A stretch of DNA of 64,000 nt from Rosenbergiella metrosideri (GCF_022602565.1 NZ_JALBCV010000014.1:22551-86550); one strand, 5' to 3'. Positions 25,760-34,804 are shown, counted from the stretch's first letter. The notes: generated by a model from the sequence alone, not told the origin. A program made the numbers and translations.

Positions 25760-26263
25760 TTATGGGTTAGCGGCGGCAGCCTGAGCAACCACGATACTTA
25801 CAACACCAGAGTAACTTCCTGATGTAGTGATCGCGTTAGGATTTTCCTGGGAGATAACCAGGGGCATTACTGAAGATCCATTTGCGACACCATTCGGAAA
25901 TGTACTTGCGAAAGTCAGTGTCTTTGATGTAGTGGATAACGCATTCCCATTAAGTGTCACTTTTAATGGAATAGCATTAGTACCATTATTATCTGTAAGT
26001 GATGGAGTATTGACCAAACTCACAAGGAGATCCCTGTCAGTGGTGTTAGACCAGAGTTTGACTTGCTGCGAATAATCAGCTAACCCTTTTCCTGGAAGAT
26101 ACTGCATCGTTGCCGTTGTCGGTAAAGGTGAACCATCGGCAAGTGTAATATCAACTGTTGGATCTATTTCAGCATTAACAGTAATATCTCGCTGTGCAGC
26201 ACTCACACTAAATGCTGCTACAAGAACACTGACAATAGAAATAGCTTTAATTTTATTTTTCAT
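25760..26263 (-). CDS. CS1-type fimbrial major pilin (CooA-like)
   Basis: This is a 167-residue exported pilin without cysteines in the mature part, as usual for CS1-family major subunits. ATG 26263 is preferred over the frame start at 26275 because it gives the standard signal peptide (MKNKIKAISIVSVLVAAF then SVSA/A). The mature N-terminus (QRDITVNAEIDPTVDITLADG) is the family hallmark, with alternating hydrophobics for donor-strand exchange, and the C-terminus SGVVSIVVAQA is the expected strand. It lies between chaperone and usher genes, giving the classical chaperone-pilin-usher-tip order. Confidence 0.93.
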   Translation of the reverse strand: MKNKIKAISIVSVLVAAFSVSAAQRDITVNAEIDPTVDITLADGSPLPTTATMQYLPGKGLADYSQQVKLWSNTTDRDLLVSLVNTPSLTDNNGTNAIPLKVTLNGNALSTTSKTLTFASTFPNGVANGSSVMPLVISQENPNAITTSGSYSGVVSIVVAQAAAANP

Positions 26264-26437
26264 GTTACATTCCATTAATGTTATGCCCTTTTTAGGGCGT
26301 TCGAAAGTACACCATTTAAAAATGGTGATATAGTATGACGATAGTCATATTAATTTTGTTCTCTCCCTATAATGAAAAATAACGTTTCAATAATATGAAA
26401 TTTTCATTGTAAGGAGATCGAATTTCTACCCTATTAT

Positions 26438-27166
26438 TTATTTAGCTAGTGTTAGCTCTTCATTCTTTCCTGTTATCCAATTATTATATTTTATGTGGTA
26501 TTCTTTATTCTTATCGAAAGAGATTCCCTTAAGAGTAACGACTGTATCTGGATATACAGTAGAGGATATCTTTTTCCACTGGCACTCGCCTGATTTATCG
26601 CAAATGCCTAATTCATCAATTGCAATCCTGATTGTCCCCTCGTTAGACACCTTTCCAGTTTCGTCGACTATTTTCAGACTCGTGATGACCTTTTCTGGCG
26701 CAACATGAATAAGTGCGCCCCACACAACATTGACGCCAAGATTTGCTGTTTTAGATAAATTTCTGTCACTCCCTGGTAAGGGAATCAAATTAGCTTCATT
26801 GACACTTTCAAAGTAAGCTCGCCAGGTTGTTTCTTTTTTCGGCGGAAAGATTGAAACAAGCCTTACTACCCTCTGGCTTGAGGCAGCAAGGGCAATTTTC
26901 TCAGGAGTGATCACAAGCCCCGCTGCACTTGTATTATCGCTACTTTCCTCATGTTCCTGAGCTGTGCCAGGTTGAACAATTTTTTTCAAATTGACTTTAA
27001 TAAACTGAACATCATTATCTTGAGAGATAACTTTTATCTGTGAAACCCCTTTCATACCTATCGCTACCTCCATAGGATAGATATACATCGCACATGAAGC
27101 CGAATTGACCTGTACAAGAAAAAGACAAGTGAAAGCAATTGTTGCCAATAGCCTATTTAATTTCAT
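26438..27166 (-). CDS. CS1-type fimbrial periplasmic chaperone (CooB-like)
   Basis: This 242-residue protein has a signal peptide (about 1-25, ending SCA/M) and a mature start MYIYPMEVAIGMKG, matching the alternate-clade chaperones rather than PapD. The chaperone grooves are suggested by LVITPEKIALAASSQRVVRLVSIFPPKKETTWRAYFE, with the conserved R-V-V-R-L segment, and by WGALIHVAPE before the second domain. Two cysteines in LGICDKSGECQW (second domain) are also typical. It is the first gene of the operon and its promoter must lie in the AT-rich gap up to 27671. The chaperone stabilises both the major pilin and the tip protein. Confidence 0.9.
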   Translation of the reverse strand: MKLNRLLATIAFTCLFLVQVNSASCAMYIYPMEVAIGMKGVSQIKVISQDNDVQFIKVNLKKIVQPGTAQEHEESSDNTSAAGLVITPEKIALAASSQRVVRLVSIFPPKKETTWRAYFESVNEANLIPLPGSDRNLSKTANLGVNVVWGALIHVAPEKVITSLKIVDETGKVSNEGTIRIAIDELGICDKSGECQWKKISSTVYPDTVVTLKGISFDKNKEYHIKYNNWITGKNEELTLAK

Positions 27167-27671
27167 ATTGAAACCTTTTATTTAAAATAATAGCGCCAAA
27201 TTATTAATTATTAGGAAGTTATTGAGAGTACGCGATAAATCGCGTGCTCTACTTCCGTCACGTTAACTCATCAAAAAAATCTATATTCTGTTGACACTAC
27301 CAAAATTAAAATTATTAACTACTCAATAACAATATCGAGTGATGACGTAAAATAACCAATAGCATTGCACAAGGTTGTCAAAACTAATATTGATGAGCAA
27401 GAGACCATTTACGAATGCAGAACCGCTAGCAAATAAAAATACATTACGACTACTAAGTCGGTAACGGATCTTTTTCAGTATCCCATAGAGTTAATAACTT
27501 TACTGATCATAGAAAATGGACTTGAAGTAGTGTGTTTTACAGTAATATACTCAATACCAACTTCTAATAAAAGTCCTATTATGGAAAATTAGTTTTTCCT
27601 GAAAAGAAAAACACTAAAGACGAAAGGTAAAATCATTTAATGAAATTCATAACCACTCTATTAAACACGTA
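27167..27671. promoter_or_regulatory. AT-rich upstream region of the CS1-type fimbrial operon
   Basis: This is a 505-base gene-free stretch between the LysR stop (27672) and the chaperone start. It must contain the fimbrial promoter and probably the binding sites of its regulators. I see no unambiguous promoter hexamer pair and no phase-variation inverted repeat or long homopolymer tract here. Confidence 0.45.
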
Positions 27672-28556
27672 CTAATAAACTCCACATTCCTCTTTCCATT
27701 TATATTCTATATACTTTAGAAATTCCGCAAGCTCATTCTTAAAGTAAGGTCTATCCTTCCACACCAGATAATAGTTAAGTTCTTTCATTTCCCACTCGCT
27801 CAATATCACTTTAATTTTATTCATTTTCACTAATTGACGAACATGAATTAAAGGAATACCCACAAGCACGCATCCCTTGTCTAAAACCATCTTTAATGAT
27901 TCCTCTATTGACGATAGGTGTAATCCATCATTAGCGAAGGTATAAGAATCTCCCTTTTTTACTAATTCAATATCATGCTCACCTTCGTTCGCTATAAAAT
28001 ATATAGTTGGAAGTTTTCTTAAATCATCAGGCACTTTAATATCAGTAACATTCTCCATATCGGCACGACAGCAAATAACTCTTTTCACTGGGTGAAGTTG
28101 CCTATGTATTGCCAACGGATAACCTGACTTTCTATTTGTAATAAATAGCTCATCAATATCCAAACTATCCATGTTTTCTTTTGACTCGATGACTGATATA
28201 TCAATACTCCTTTTATTTTTACAGTACTCATAACACCAATCAATCAAGAATGACTCAATAAACCGATGAGGTGTAGATATCTTCAGCGTTGATTTTGATG
28301 ACTTCAACTCATCAATGAATCGTTGAAATTCCTCAGTAATTAATAGCGACTTCTCATAAGCAATTTCTCCCATAGGTGACAATTTGATACTACGTGTGGT
28401 TCGTTCAAATAAGGTTATTTGCAAATAACTTTCGAGACGCGTTAGTCTCTTGCTTATTGATGAAACACTCATTCCCATTTGCGATGCGGTCTTCGAAAGG
28501 CTTTTGGTTTCTGCGATGGAAATAAAAATCCAAAAATCCTTAAGGTAAAACTTCAT
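27672..28556 (-). CDS. LysR-family transcriptional regulator
   Basis: This is a 294-residue LysR protein. The helix-turn-helix occupies about residues 5-63 (FWIFISIAETKSLSKTASQMGMS, then SISKRLTRLESY), followed by the linker helix and the effector domain (about 90-290). The C-terminus (LNYYLVWKDRPYFKNELAEF, then IEYKWKEE) parallels the LysR gene at 20.2 kb, suggesting paralogy. It lies just upstream of and on the same strand as the CS1-type fimbrial operon, so it could regulate that operon. Lysine- and AT-rich codon use is typical of accessory DNA. Ligand and targets are unknown. Confidence 0.88.
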   Translation of the reverse strand: MKFYLKDFWIFISIAETKSLSKTASQMGMSVSSISKRLTRLESYLQITLFERTTRSIKLSPMGEIAYEKSLLITEEFQRFIDELKSSKSTLKISTPHRFIESFLIDWCYEYCKNKRSIDISVIESKENMDSLDIDELFITNRKSGYPLAIHRQLHPVKRVICCRADMENVTDIKVPDDLRKLPTIYFIANEGEHDIELVKKGDSYTFANDGLHLSSIEESLKMVLDKGCVLVGIPLIHVRQLVKMNKIKVILSEWEMKELNYYLVWKDRPYFKNELAEFLKYIEYKWKEECGVY

Positions 28557-29308
28557 TTATTTTATTCCTGACATTTATCTAAAAATGAATTGCAATATAT
28601 TCAAATATAAAAAAACGGTCAACCTAGTATCAGTAAAAACAGATTTTCCAAATTGGAATGTACTATTTATTACTTATAAATAAGCAACTTGAAGCGTGAT
28701 GCGATTTATTTTTGGCAGAAAGGGAATTATGATTTTATTTAAAGGAAACGAGAGATAGTTTACTTTTCTGCAATATTGACTGCCTAAGTTGGGAAGAGTT
28801 CCGCAGCACAATTATCTATCACTATCCCGGTTTGAGTGGATAAATAGGCGCCTAGAGTATCAAAAGCCTGTAGAGTTCGATTTCTATCAGCAGTTCGGCA
28901 TTTTGATCTAAACCTGAAAGGATAATGAGACGGTAGACATGACATCAATGTCAGTGTTATCGATGGCTGACAAGGTACTCACCTTTCTCTATTTGTTTAA
29001 CTAGCCGGTTTTAATGGAATCCTTAATAAAATGGCTTTAATTGTGCGATAAGCTATTCACGCTAGCGTCATTAATACTTCACAAGATGATACTACAAGCA
29101 GACTAGCAAGCCAGTTCACTAAAAAACGGTCATGATGACGGTGGAGGTAAAGACCTTTTCGGTACAGTTATTATCGAGGAAGGTGATCAGCGGAGAACTT
29201 GGTCAGTTTCGTCAATCACCGCTATGCATTGAGCAAATGAAGCTACAGAGTGGTTAAGAATTCGATATTCGAGTAAAAATGAAGGGATAACTGACATTAC
29301 TAAAAAGA
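28557..29308. other. Gene-poor junction between fimbrial region and lipid island
   Basis: No intact gene is visible in these 750 bases. A short plus-strand open stretch near 28817-28908 encodes a peptide ending EYQKPVEFDFYQQFGIL, faintly like the C-terminus of IS3-type transposases, but it is too short to be sure. The region marks the border between AT-rich accessory DNA to the left and the sphingolipid-type island to the right. Confidence 0.3.
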
Positions 29309-29333
29309 GCCTCACTACCTAATACAGTGAGGC
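29309..29333 (-). terminator. Rho-independent terminator of the lptF/lptG-like operon
   Basis: GCCTCACT (29309-29316) pairs with AGTGAGGC (29326-29333). On the minus strand the stem is followed by TCTTTTTA. It lies about 40 bases after the stop of the LptG-like gene, so it probably ends that operon. Confidence 0.8.
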
Positions 29334-29373
29334 GACACAGTATAAACTCCAGCTCCTGGCTAACAGTCTTCGC

Positions 29374-30450
29374 TTATTTCTTTTTGTTGAAACGATAGAC
29401 TAAAGCCATTGATGTCACCAACATCAGGATAGGGGGCACAACCACGGCGATTATCGGAGTGATTGAGAATATTAATCCCAAGTTAATACATATCTGATAA
29501 ATGATATAAGTGACCAGTCCAATAATGACCCCTAAGGATAACCGGTTACCCATTCCCGAATCTCGGGCGTTCACGAAAGTGAAGGGGATAATGAGCAACA
29601 CCATCGCTAAGACTAAAATAGGTCGTCCCAGCTTTTGCCACAACGCAGAACGGTACTCCATTGAAGGCTGCGCAGTCTCCTTTAAATAGTGAATATAATT
29701 TTTTAGTTGCGGAATGGAATAGCTATCACTCGATAGTTGGAGCTGCTTTAAGTTATTACTGTTAAAGATGGAATGCCAAGCCATTGTCGCTTGCTGTTCG
29801 GTTGACTGACTGTCGCCTTGCCATTGGGTGTGCTTCACATTATGCAAGGCCCAAGTGTTGTCCTCACCGTATGTCGCCGACTCGGCAAACAGATAATTGT
29901 TAAGCGTTAAATCACGGTTATAGTCGAAGATCTCAATATTTTGTGGCTGCCCATTTCTATCGAGGTGATCGATGCGAACGAACTCTTCACCTTGCTGACC
30001 CCAGATTGTCTTGGTTTCAGGGTCGCTGTCTTGGCTTTCTGCTAAAGCCGTCTCTTTACGCACTTGTGCTTGCTGCTGTAATGGGGAAGCGACCCACTCG
30101 TCAACCACTGCCAAGGACGCCGTGAACATCACGCCAGAAATAAGTACCACTATCGCTATGCGAAAAATGGAGAAGCCCGCACAACGTATAGCCGTGAGCT
30201 CCATATTTTTTGACATATTCCCCAAGCCAACAATCCCCCCCAATAGGGCGATAAACGGGCTTAAGTTAACGAGGCAGCGAGGGATAAGTAAGGTAACGAC
30301 CCATAACGCTTGACCCCAACTATAAGTCGCCGAGACATCTTCCAATTCTGAGATAAAATCAAACAGCGTGAAGAGCGGAACAAGCAGGAGCGCCGCCGCC
30401 AAATAACCGATAAATAAATGGCGAATTAAATAACGCGAGAAGATATTCAT
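29374..30450 (-). CDS. LptG-like permease of a second LptFG pair
   Basis: This is a 358-residue YjgP/YjgQ-family membrane protein. Three transmembrane segments at the N-terminus (about 10-120), a periplasmic beta-jellyroll-like domain (about 125-265; IWGQQGEEFVRIDHLDRNG) and three C-terminal segments (about 275-350) give the LptF/LptG topology. Canonical LptG extracts lipopolysaccharide from the inner membrane together with LptF and the ATPase LptB. Compared with the E. coli LptG I recall, similarity is only modest, whereas a true enterobacterial orthologue would be nearly collinear and highly similar, and the pepA-holC neighbourhood is absent. It overlaps the LptF-like gene by ATGA. I infer a paralogue serving another lipid, most likely the sphingolipid of this island. 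Confidence 0.82.
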   Translation of the reverse strand: MNIFSRYLIRHLFIGYLAAALLLVPLFTLFDFISELEDVSATYSWGQALWVVTLLIPRCLVNLSPFIALLGGIVGLGNMSKNMELTAIRCAGFSIFRIAIVVLISGVMFTASLAVVDEWVASPLQQQAQVRKETALAESQDSDPETKTIWGQQGEEFVRIDHLDRNGQPQNIEIFDYNRDLTLNNYLFAESATYGEDNTWALHNVKHTQWQGDSQSTEQQATMAWHSIFNSNNLKQLQLSSDSYSIPQLKNYIHYLKETAQPSMEYRSALWQKLGRPILVLAMVLLIIPFTFVNARDSGMGNRLSLGVIIGLVTYIIYQICINLGLIFSITPIIAVVVPPILMLVTSMALVYRFNKKK

Positions 30451-31517
30451 TTAAACCACTTCTTTAATAGTGAAGAGTCTTTGACCCAGAAGTAAAGGAT
30501 GCCAACTAGCATAACCCAAGACACTAACCATACCCCGATAATCGGCGGTAGCATCCCGTTACTCACCAGAGTCCGACAGATATTGCCGGCGAAAAAGATC
30601 ACAATAAATACTAAGGCAAGCGGCAGCAGTACTGAAAAACGGCCCTGACGTGGCCTGACCCGACTCAGCGGGATTGCCAGTAGAGTCATCAATACCGCAT
30701 TGAGTCCACGCGTCTGACGCCATTGTCGCTCGGCAATATCAGATAAGTCATGCGACTGGTCCAACATCTTCATCGATTTCGCTTTACTCCGAACTTCTTC
30801 GTCATCAGCCGCTGGCTTTAAATTAATCGCTAAATTACGATAAGTTTGTTGGCTATCGTTATTCGAGCCGTGTTCGAAGGTATAGGCTGAACCAGATTGT
30901 AGGTGAGCAATAGGAGCCTGCGGGCGAGTATTATCGATGCTCCCTACTTCCGAGCGGAACACTTTCGTCACACCTTTATCAGTGGTGTAGATAAACGTAT
31001 TCTGGATATGATTATCGGTTGGCGTAATGGTCTGGGCGTGAACCATGGTGCCATTATCCTCGATATTAAATTTATTGGCTTGTAAGTGGCTGACATCGAA
31101 ACTAGATTGCGATTGCTGCATCAATTGATCGATATGCGCGTAAGCCCAGGGTCTGCCATACATAGAAAGTAATGCACAAGCGGTTCCGACGGGTATCGCA
31201 AGTAATAGAATGCCGCGATAGAGGCGTAATGGCGAGATACCTGCCGCCTGTGCTGCGGTGATCTCCGAATCACTATAAAGTTGTCCTAATGAAATGGCCG
31301 TGGCTACGTAGAGCCCGATCGGCAGTAGCATCTCTAACGCAATTAAAGCCTTATAAAAGACAATAACAAACACCGCTTTAAGCGCGAGAGTACCATTCGC
31401 CGCGTCAGTGAGGTAACGTTGAGCGGAATAAATAGTGAATATAAAGATTAAGAAACCGACAATCATCAAGACGACGTTGCGCGTTTCTTTCATGACATAA
31501 CGCTCAAACAGATACAT
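30447..31517 (-). CDS. LptF-like permease of a second LptFG pair
   Basis: This is a 356-residue YjgP/YjgQ-family protein with six transmembrane segments around a periplasmic domain (about 125-270). The coupling-helix region LPIGLYVATAISLGQLYSDSEITAAQAAGIS parallels LPLSLFLGLL then LGKLYTESEITVMHACGLS of E. coli LptF, and RVRPRQGRFSVLLPLALVF parallels the segment after the jellyroll. The remainder is diverged far more than expected for the orthologue. It is first in a two-gene operon with the LptG-like gene and divergent from a flippase gene. No LptB-like ATPase is present here, so the pair would have to borrow the housekeeping LptB. Export of ceramide derivatives is an inference from location. 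Confidence 0.82.
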   Translation of the reverse strand: MYLFERYVMKETRNVVLMIVGFLIFIFTIYSAQRYLTDAANGTLALKAVFVIVFYKALIALEMLLPIGLYVATAISLGQLYSDSEITAAQAAGISPLRLYRGILLLAIPVGTACALLSMYGRPWAYAHIDQLMQQSQSSFDVSHLQANKFNIEDNGTMVHAQTITPTDNHIQNTFIYTTDKGVTKVFRSEVGSIDNTRPQAPIAHLQSGSAYTFEHGSNNDSQQTYRNLAINLKPAADDEEVRSKAKSMKMLDQSHDLSDIAERQWRQTRGLNAVLMTLLAIPLSRVRPRQGRFSVLLPLALVFIVIFFAGNICRTLVSNGMLPPIIGVWLVSWVMLVGILYFWVKDSSLLKKWFK

Positions 31518-32010
31518 AACCTAACTTAACCCCGCAGTACGCTCTTATTACGAGTAATTTTCTATTCGCCTCTCCTCAGCCCTCTAGCTTGAGGAAAGGT
31601 TGACGGATCCATGGATGTTAACACATAGCGAATCAATGAGCCGTCTAACTTAAGAATTATACTGTTACAAGAATAAAAAATGATCGATAGACGGCGTTGA
31701 TTTTCCGCTTACCTTTTTCTTACGTTCCCAGCCTCAATAGAGGCTCTCTGGGCCGCTGCCGCCCTGATCAACAATAGGGAAGCTTAACAATACTCCGTGA
31801 ATGCTTTATCATGCTGCAGTCGAAATTGAAGCAACAAGGTCTTTATGACACTGAAATAATACTTAAGTGCATGGTAAAAAGGCATGCATCACGCCTTCAT
31901 TTCCAATTGGGATCCCTCCGCCATCAGCGTTGCGAATAATCCACCTTGTTAGATTGGCCTGAAGAAGCCATACCTAATCGCTATTTAATACTGTCTTAGA
32001 GTTGGTCTTA
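31518..32010. promoter_or_regulatory. Divergent promoter region, lptF-like / flippase
   Basis: This is a 493-base non-coding gap between two outward-facing genes, expected to hold both promoters. No gene, repeat or RNA is recognised. No hexamer pair stands out clearly enough to call. Confidence 0.4.
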
Positions 32011-33345
32011 ATGAAAAATTGGTTTTCAGACGGTGCTTTCCGCACTATTCTTCGAAACAGCGTCTATTTACTCTCAGGAAATGTAGTCAGTGCACTACTC
32101 GGACTCTTAGCCCTCTCCTGTGCAGGTAAAGGCATGACCCCCCACATGTTTGGGACCTTGGTCGTCATTCAGTCTTATACCAAAGCCATCAGCGATTTTG
32201 TGAAGTTTCAAACCTGGCAGTTTGTCGTACAATATGGTGCTCCCGCACATACCAATGGTCATCAACAGCGTCTGCGTGATGTCGTCTCTTTCTCATTTGG
32301 GCTGGATATTGCTAGTAGCGTCGTAGCGATCGCCGGCGGTATGCTGCTGCTTCCTTTCTTATCAGACTCCTTAGGCTTGGATGCAACCTCTTTTAAGCTC
32401 GCACTACTCTACTGTACGCTGATACCGTCGATGGCCTCCTCTACCCCAACGGGTATCTTAAGGACCTTAGATAGATTCGACCTTATCGCTATTCAACAGG
32501 CCGTCAAACCTTTATTGATCGCTATTGGTAGCCTTATTTCATATTTCGCTAACCTAGGCTTTGCGGGCTTCGTTGTCTCTTGGTACCTCGCTAACCTCTT
32601 TGGGGGATCACTCTTCTGGTGGTTTGCTCGTCAAGAGCTTAAAAGACATAACTTGCATAATGCATTGCGACCTTCCCTCTTTAAAGCGAGTAAACGAATT
32701 CCGGGATGTTGGAATTTCGTCTGGACAACCAACTTCGCTCACTCTATTTGGGCTGCGCAAAACTCTTGTAGCACGCTACTAGTTGGGATTTTTATCGGAC
32801 CTAGCGCAGCAGGACTTTTCAAAATCGCTATGACGTTCTTCGATGCAACCGGAACGCCCGCTAAATTGTTGGAGAAAAGTTTTTATCCAGAAATTATGCG
32901 TCTCGATCCACGAACAGCTAAACCCTGGCTATTAGGGATCCGTTCTTCTCTATTTGCAGGAGGATTGGGCTTAATTATTGCGTTGATTGTTTACGCAGCA
33001 GGAGGGTCCGTGATTGCTTTTGTCTTTGGCCAAAAATATCTGGAAGCTTACGGCCTGATACAGATTATGTTAGGGGCAATTGTTATTTCCATGATGGGCT
33101 TCCCCCAAGAGTCATTACTCTTAATGGCGGGTAAACAACGCGTTTATTTAGGCGTACAAATTATTGCTGCGGGATCGTATATCCTCTTATTAATGTTATT
33201 ATCCCACCTCTATGGCGTAGAGGGGGCTGCTGTTGCGTATTTAATCGGGCAATCGTCAGAAGTTGTTCTTACCCTCTTCCCAACACTCTTAGCTTATCGT
33301 CGGCGACATTCGCTGATTTATCATAAACCGCTTGAGACAGCATAA
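32011..33345 (+). CDS. Wzx/MATE-type lipid flippase (polysaccharide biosynthesis protein family)
   Basis: This is a 444-residue protein with about twelve to fourteen hydrophobic helices and the layout of the Wzx/MurJ/MATE superfamily. The N-terminus (NSVYLLSGNVVSALLGLLAL), a mid-protein pair of helices and the C-terminal YGVEGAAVAYLIGQS then VVLTLFPTLLAYRRR fit oligosaccharide or lipid flippases. ATG 32011 is used; a TTG nine bases upstream is an alternative. The next gene begins directly after the stop (TAAATG), implying coupling. No sugar polymer genes are near, so a lipid substrate is more plausible than an O-antigen unit. Its place between LptFG-like genes and sphingolipid synthesis genes suggests moving a sphingolipid across the inner membrane, which is untested. 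Confidence 0.75.
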   Translation: MKNWFSDGAFRTILRNSVYLLSGNVVSALLGLLALSCAGKGMTPHMFGTLVVIQSYTKAISDFVKFQTWQFVVQYGAPAHTNGHQQRLRDVVSFSFGLDIASSVVAIAGGMLLLPFLSDSLGLDATSFKLALLYCTLIPSMASSTPTGILRTLDRFDLIAIQQAVKPLLIAIGSLISYFANLGFAGFVVSWYLANLFGGSLFWWFARQELKRHNLHNALRPSLFKASKRIPGCWNFVWTTNFAHSIWAAQNSCSTLLVGIFIGPSAAGLFKIAMTFFDATGTPAKLLEKSFYPEIMRLDPRTAKPWLLGIRSSLFAGGLGLIIALIVYAAGGSVIAFVFGQKYLEAYGLIQIMLGAIVISMMGFPQESLLLMAGKQRVYLGVQIIAAGSYILLLMLLSHLYGVEGAAVAYLIGQSSEVVLTLFPTLLAYRRRHSLIYHKPLETA

Positions 33346-34185
33346 ATGAATAGTATGAGTTGGAAGAAATATCCTCAAGAGGTCGTTGATCGTTTATTTT
33401 TAGCGATCGACGAAGACGATGTTATTAATAATGAAACCACGGATTTACCCGCGATAGAACTCGGTACTTCGCAGCAAAATATTCGGGATTATTATGCATT
33501 ATGTTTACAGTTGTGGGAGGAAGGCTTCACTCGCCAAGAGTTGCTAGGGTTAATCAAGCAACTTTTAGCCGGTCAAGATCTTACCGAAGCTCAACGTAAA
33601 CAATATAAATATATTCGTGCACGTTACAAACATTTGCGCTTTGCACAACGGCTGTATAGTCGTCACCACGACGCTGAGAAAATATTCAAAGCGACCACTG
33701 TCTACTTAGGTCATTTGCAAGATGGCTTTAAGAATGGTGATAAAAAAAGCGTCCAGCATTACGGTAAAATCCTGCGGTTATTATTAAGTCGTCCAGTCTG
33801 GAACTGGGTTAAACGCTCTCTTAACCATCTACAGGTAGATAACGAAGCCGGTTACCAACGCTACGTCTCACAACAAATGAGTCAATTGGCAGATATGCTT
33901 AATAAACCCACGGTAACCGGCACTGAATTCCACGATATAAGAAAGATTGTCAGCCAGCAGGTCTCTTTTTTCGATACACAGCGCTCTATTGAAAATAATA
34001 CGCCTCGTGTTTATGCCATTTCACGTTTTCTTGCCAATATTAATGGCCTGATGGGGGATAAGCATGATGACATGGTGGCAGATAAACTGTCAGGCGCTCG
34101 CGAATATGAAACGCCTACGCCTCTAGATAGCCATATCCGGGAATATCTGGAACAACTGGTAGGGAAAATTGTCAGAGTCTCATAA
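33346..34185 (+). CDS. Unrecognised cytoplasmic helical protein, CHAD-like C-terminus
   Basis: This is a 279-residue soluble protein with no signal peptide or membrane segment. It looks mostly helical and rich in charged residues. I do not recognise it with certainty. The C-terminal half has a pattern reminiscent of CHAD domains: FHDIRKIVSQQVSFF (compare the conserved H-x-x-R-K), then a helix and LMGDKHDDMVAD (compare the conserved LG-x-x-x-D-x). CHAD proteins bind polyphosphate or inorganic phosphate-rich ligands. The gene is fused to the flippase operon by a TAAATG junction and followed by ytfJ after 38 bases. A role connected with phosphorylated lipids or their regulation would fit but is a guess. 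Confidence 0.55.
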   Translation: MNSMSWKKYPQEVVDRLFLAIDEDDVINNETTDLPAIELGTSQQNIRDYYALCLQLWEEGFTRQELLGLIKQLLAGQDLTEAQRKQYKYIRARYKHLRFAQRLYSRHHDAEKIFKATTVYLGHLQDGFKNGDKKSVQHYGKILRLLLSRPVWNWVKRSLNHLQVDNEAGYQRYVSQQMSQLADMLNKPTVTGTEFHDIRKIVSQQVSFFDTQRSIENNTPRVYAISRFLANINGLMGDKHDDMVADKLSGAREYETPTPLDSHIREYLEQLVGKIVRVS

Positions 34186-34223
34186 TGAGTATTACCTATT
34201 AGGCTCTCTAAGAGGATAGAAAG

Positions 34224-34793
34224 ATGACTCGTCAATTTGTCGCGGTATTACTATCATTGCTCCCTACCCTCGCAATGGCTAATAATTTTATTATTGGCCA
34301 ACCTGTCAAACCTTTATCGGTAGCGGATAAAGGTCAACTGATCCTTAATGGCGATACGATTACCTATCAACCTTGGGCCAGCCAACAGCTGTTAGGTAAA
34401 GTACGAATCATTCAATATATTGCCGGCCGAAGTTCTGCCAAGAAGCAAAATGGCGACATGATTAAAGCAGTCAAGGCGGCACAATTGCCTACGGCTTACT
34501 TTCAGCCAGTGACAATAGTGAATGCGGATGATGAATTATTCGGGACAGGGTTATTTGTACAGGGAAAAATTGAGAAAAATCAGCGCAAGTACCCTTGGGC
34601 GCAATTTGTTATCGACAATGACGGCAGAGGAAAAGCGCTTTGGCAACTCCCCGCGGCATCATCAACAATCATAGTGACGGATAAACAAGGTAAGGTACGC
34701 TGGCAGAAAGACGGTCCGATGACGGATGCAGAGGTAAGCCATGTGATCCAATTACTTCACGATTTGGTGGCACAAGAGGCAGGAAACCACTGA
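34224..34793 (+). CDS. ytfJ: YtfJ-family periplasmic thioredoxin-fold protein
   Basis: This 189-residue exported protein has a signal peptide (about 1-19, ending AMA/N). It aligns along its length with E. coli YtfJ: GKVRIIQYIAGRSSAKKQNG versus the E. coli GKVRVLQHIAGRTSAKEKN, then TIVNADDELFGTGLFV, YPWAQFVIDNDGRG and ending in a helix with LLHDLV. YtfJ proteins have a thioredoxin-like fold without the CxxC pair, and their function is unknown. In E. coli ytfJ is near cysQ, so its location inside a lipid island is unexpected; whether this is a moved single copy or a second copy cannot be told here. It is convergent with the spt gene, with a strong hairpin between them. Confidence 0.9.
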   Translation: MTRQFVAVLLSLLPTLAMANNFIIGQPVKPLSVADKGQLILNGDTITYQPWASQQLLGKVRIIQYIAGRSSAKKQNGDMIKAVKAAQLPTAYFQPVTIVNADDELFGTGLFVQGKIEKNQRKYPWAQFVIDNDGRGKALWQLPAASSTIIVTDKQGKVRWQKDGPMTDAEVSHVIQLLHDLVAQEAGNH

Positions 34794-34804
34794 GGGAATA
34801 AAAC

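Noticed and set aside
32011..33345. O-antigen or capsule flippase with a neighbouring polysaccharide cluster
   Set aside because: No polymerase, sugar nucleotide synthesis or glycosyltransferase genes are in the vicinity; the neighbours are lipid-related.
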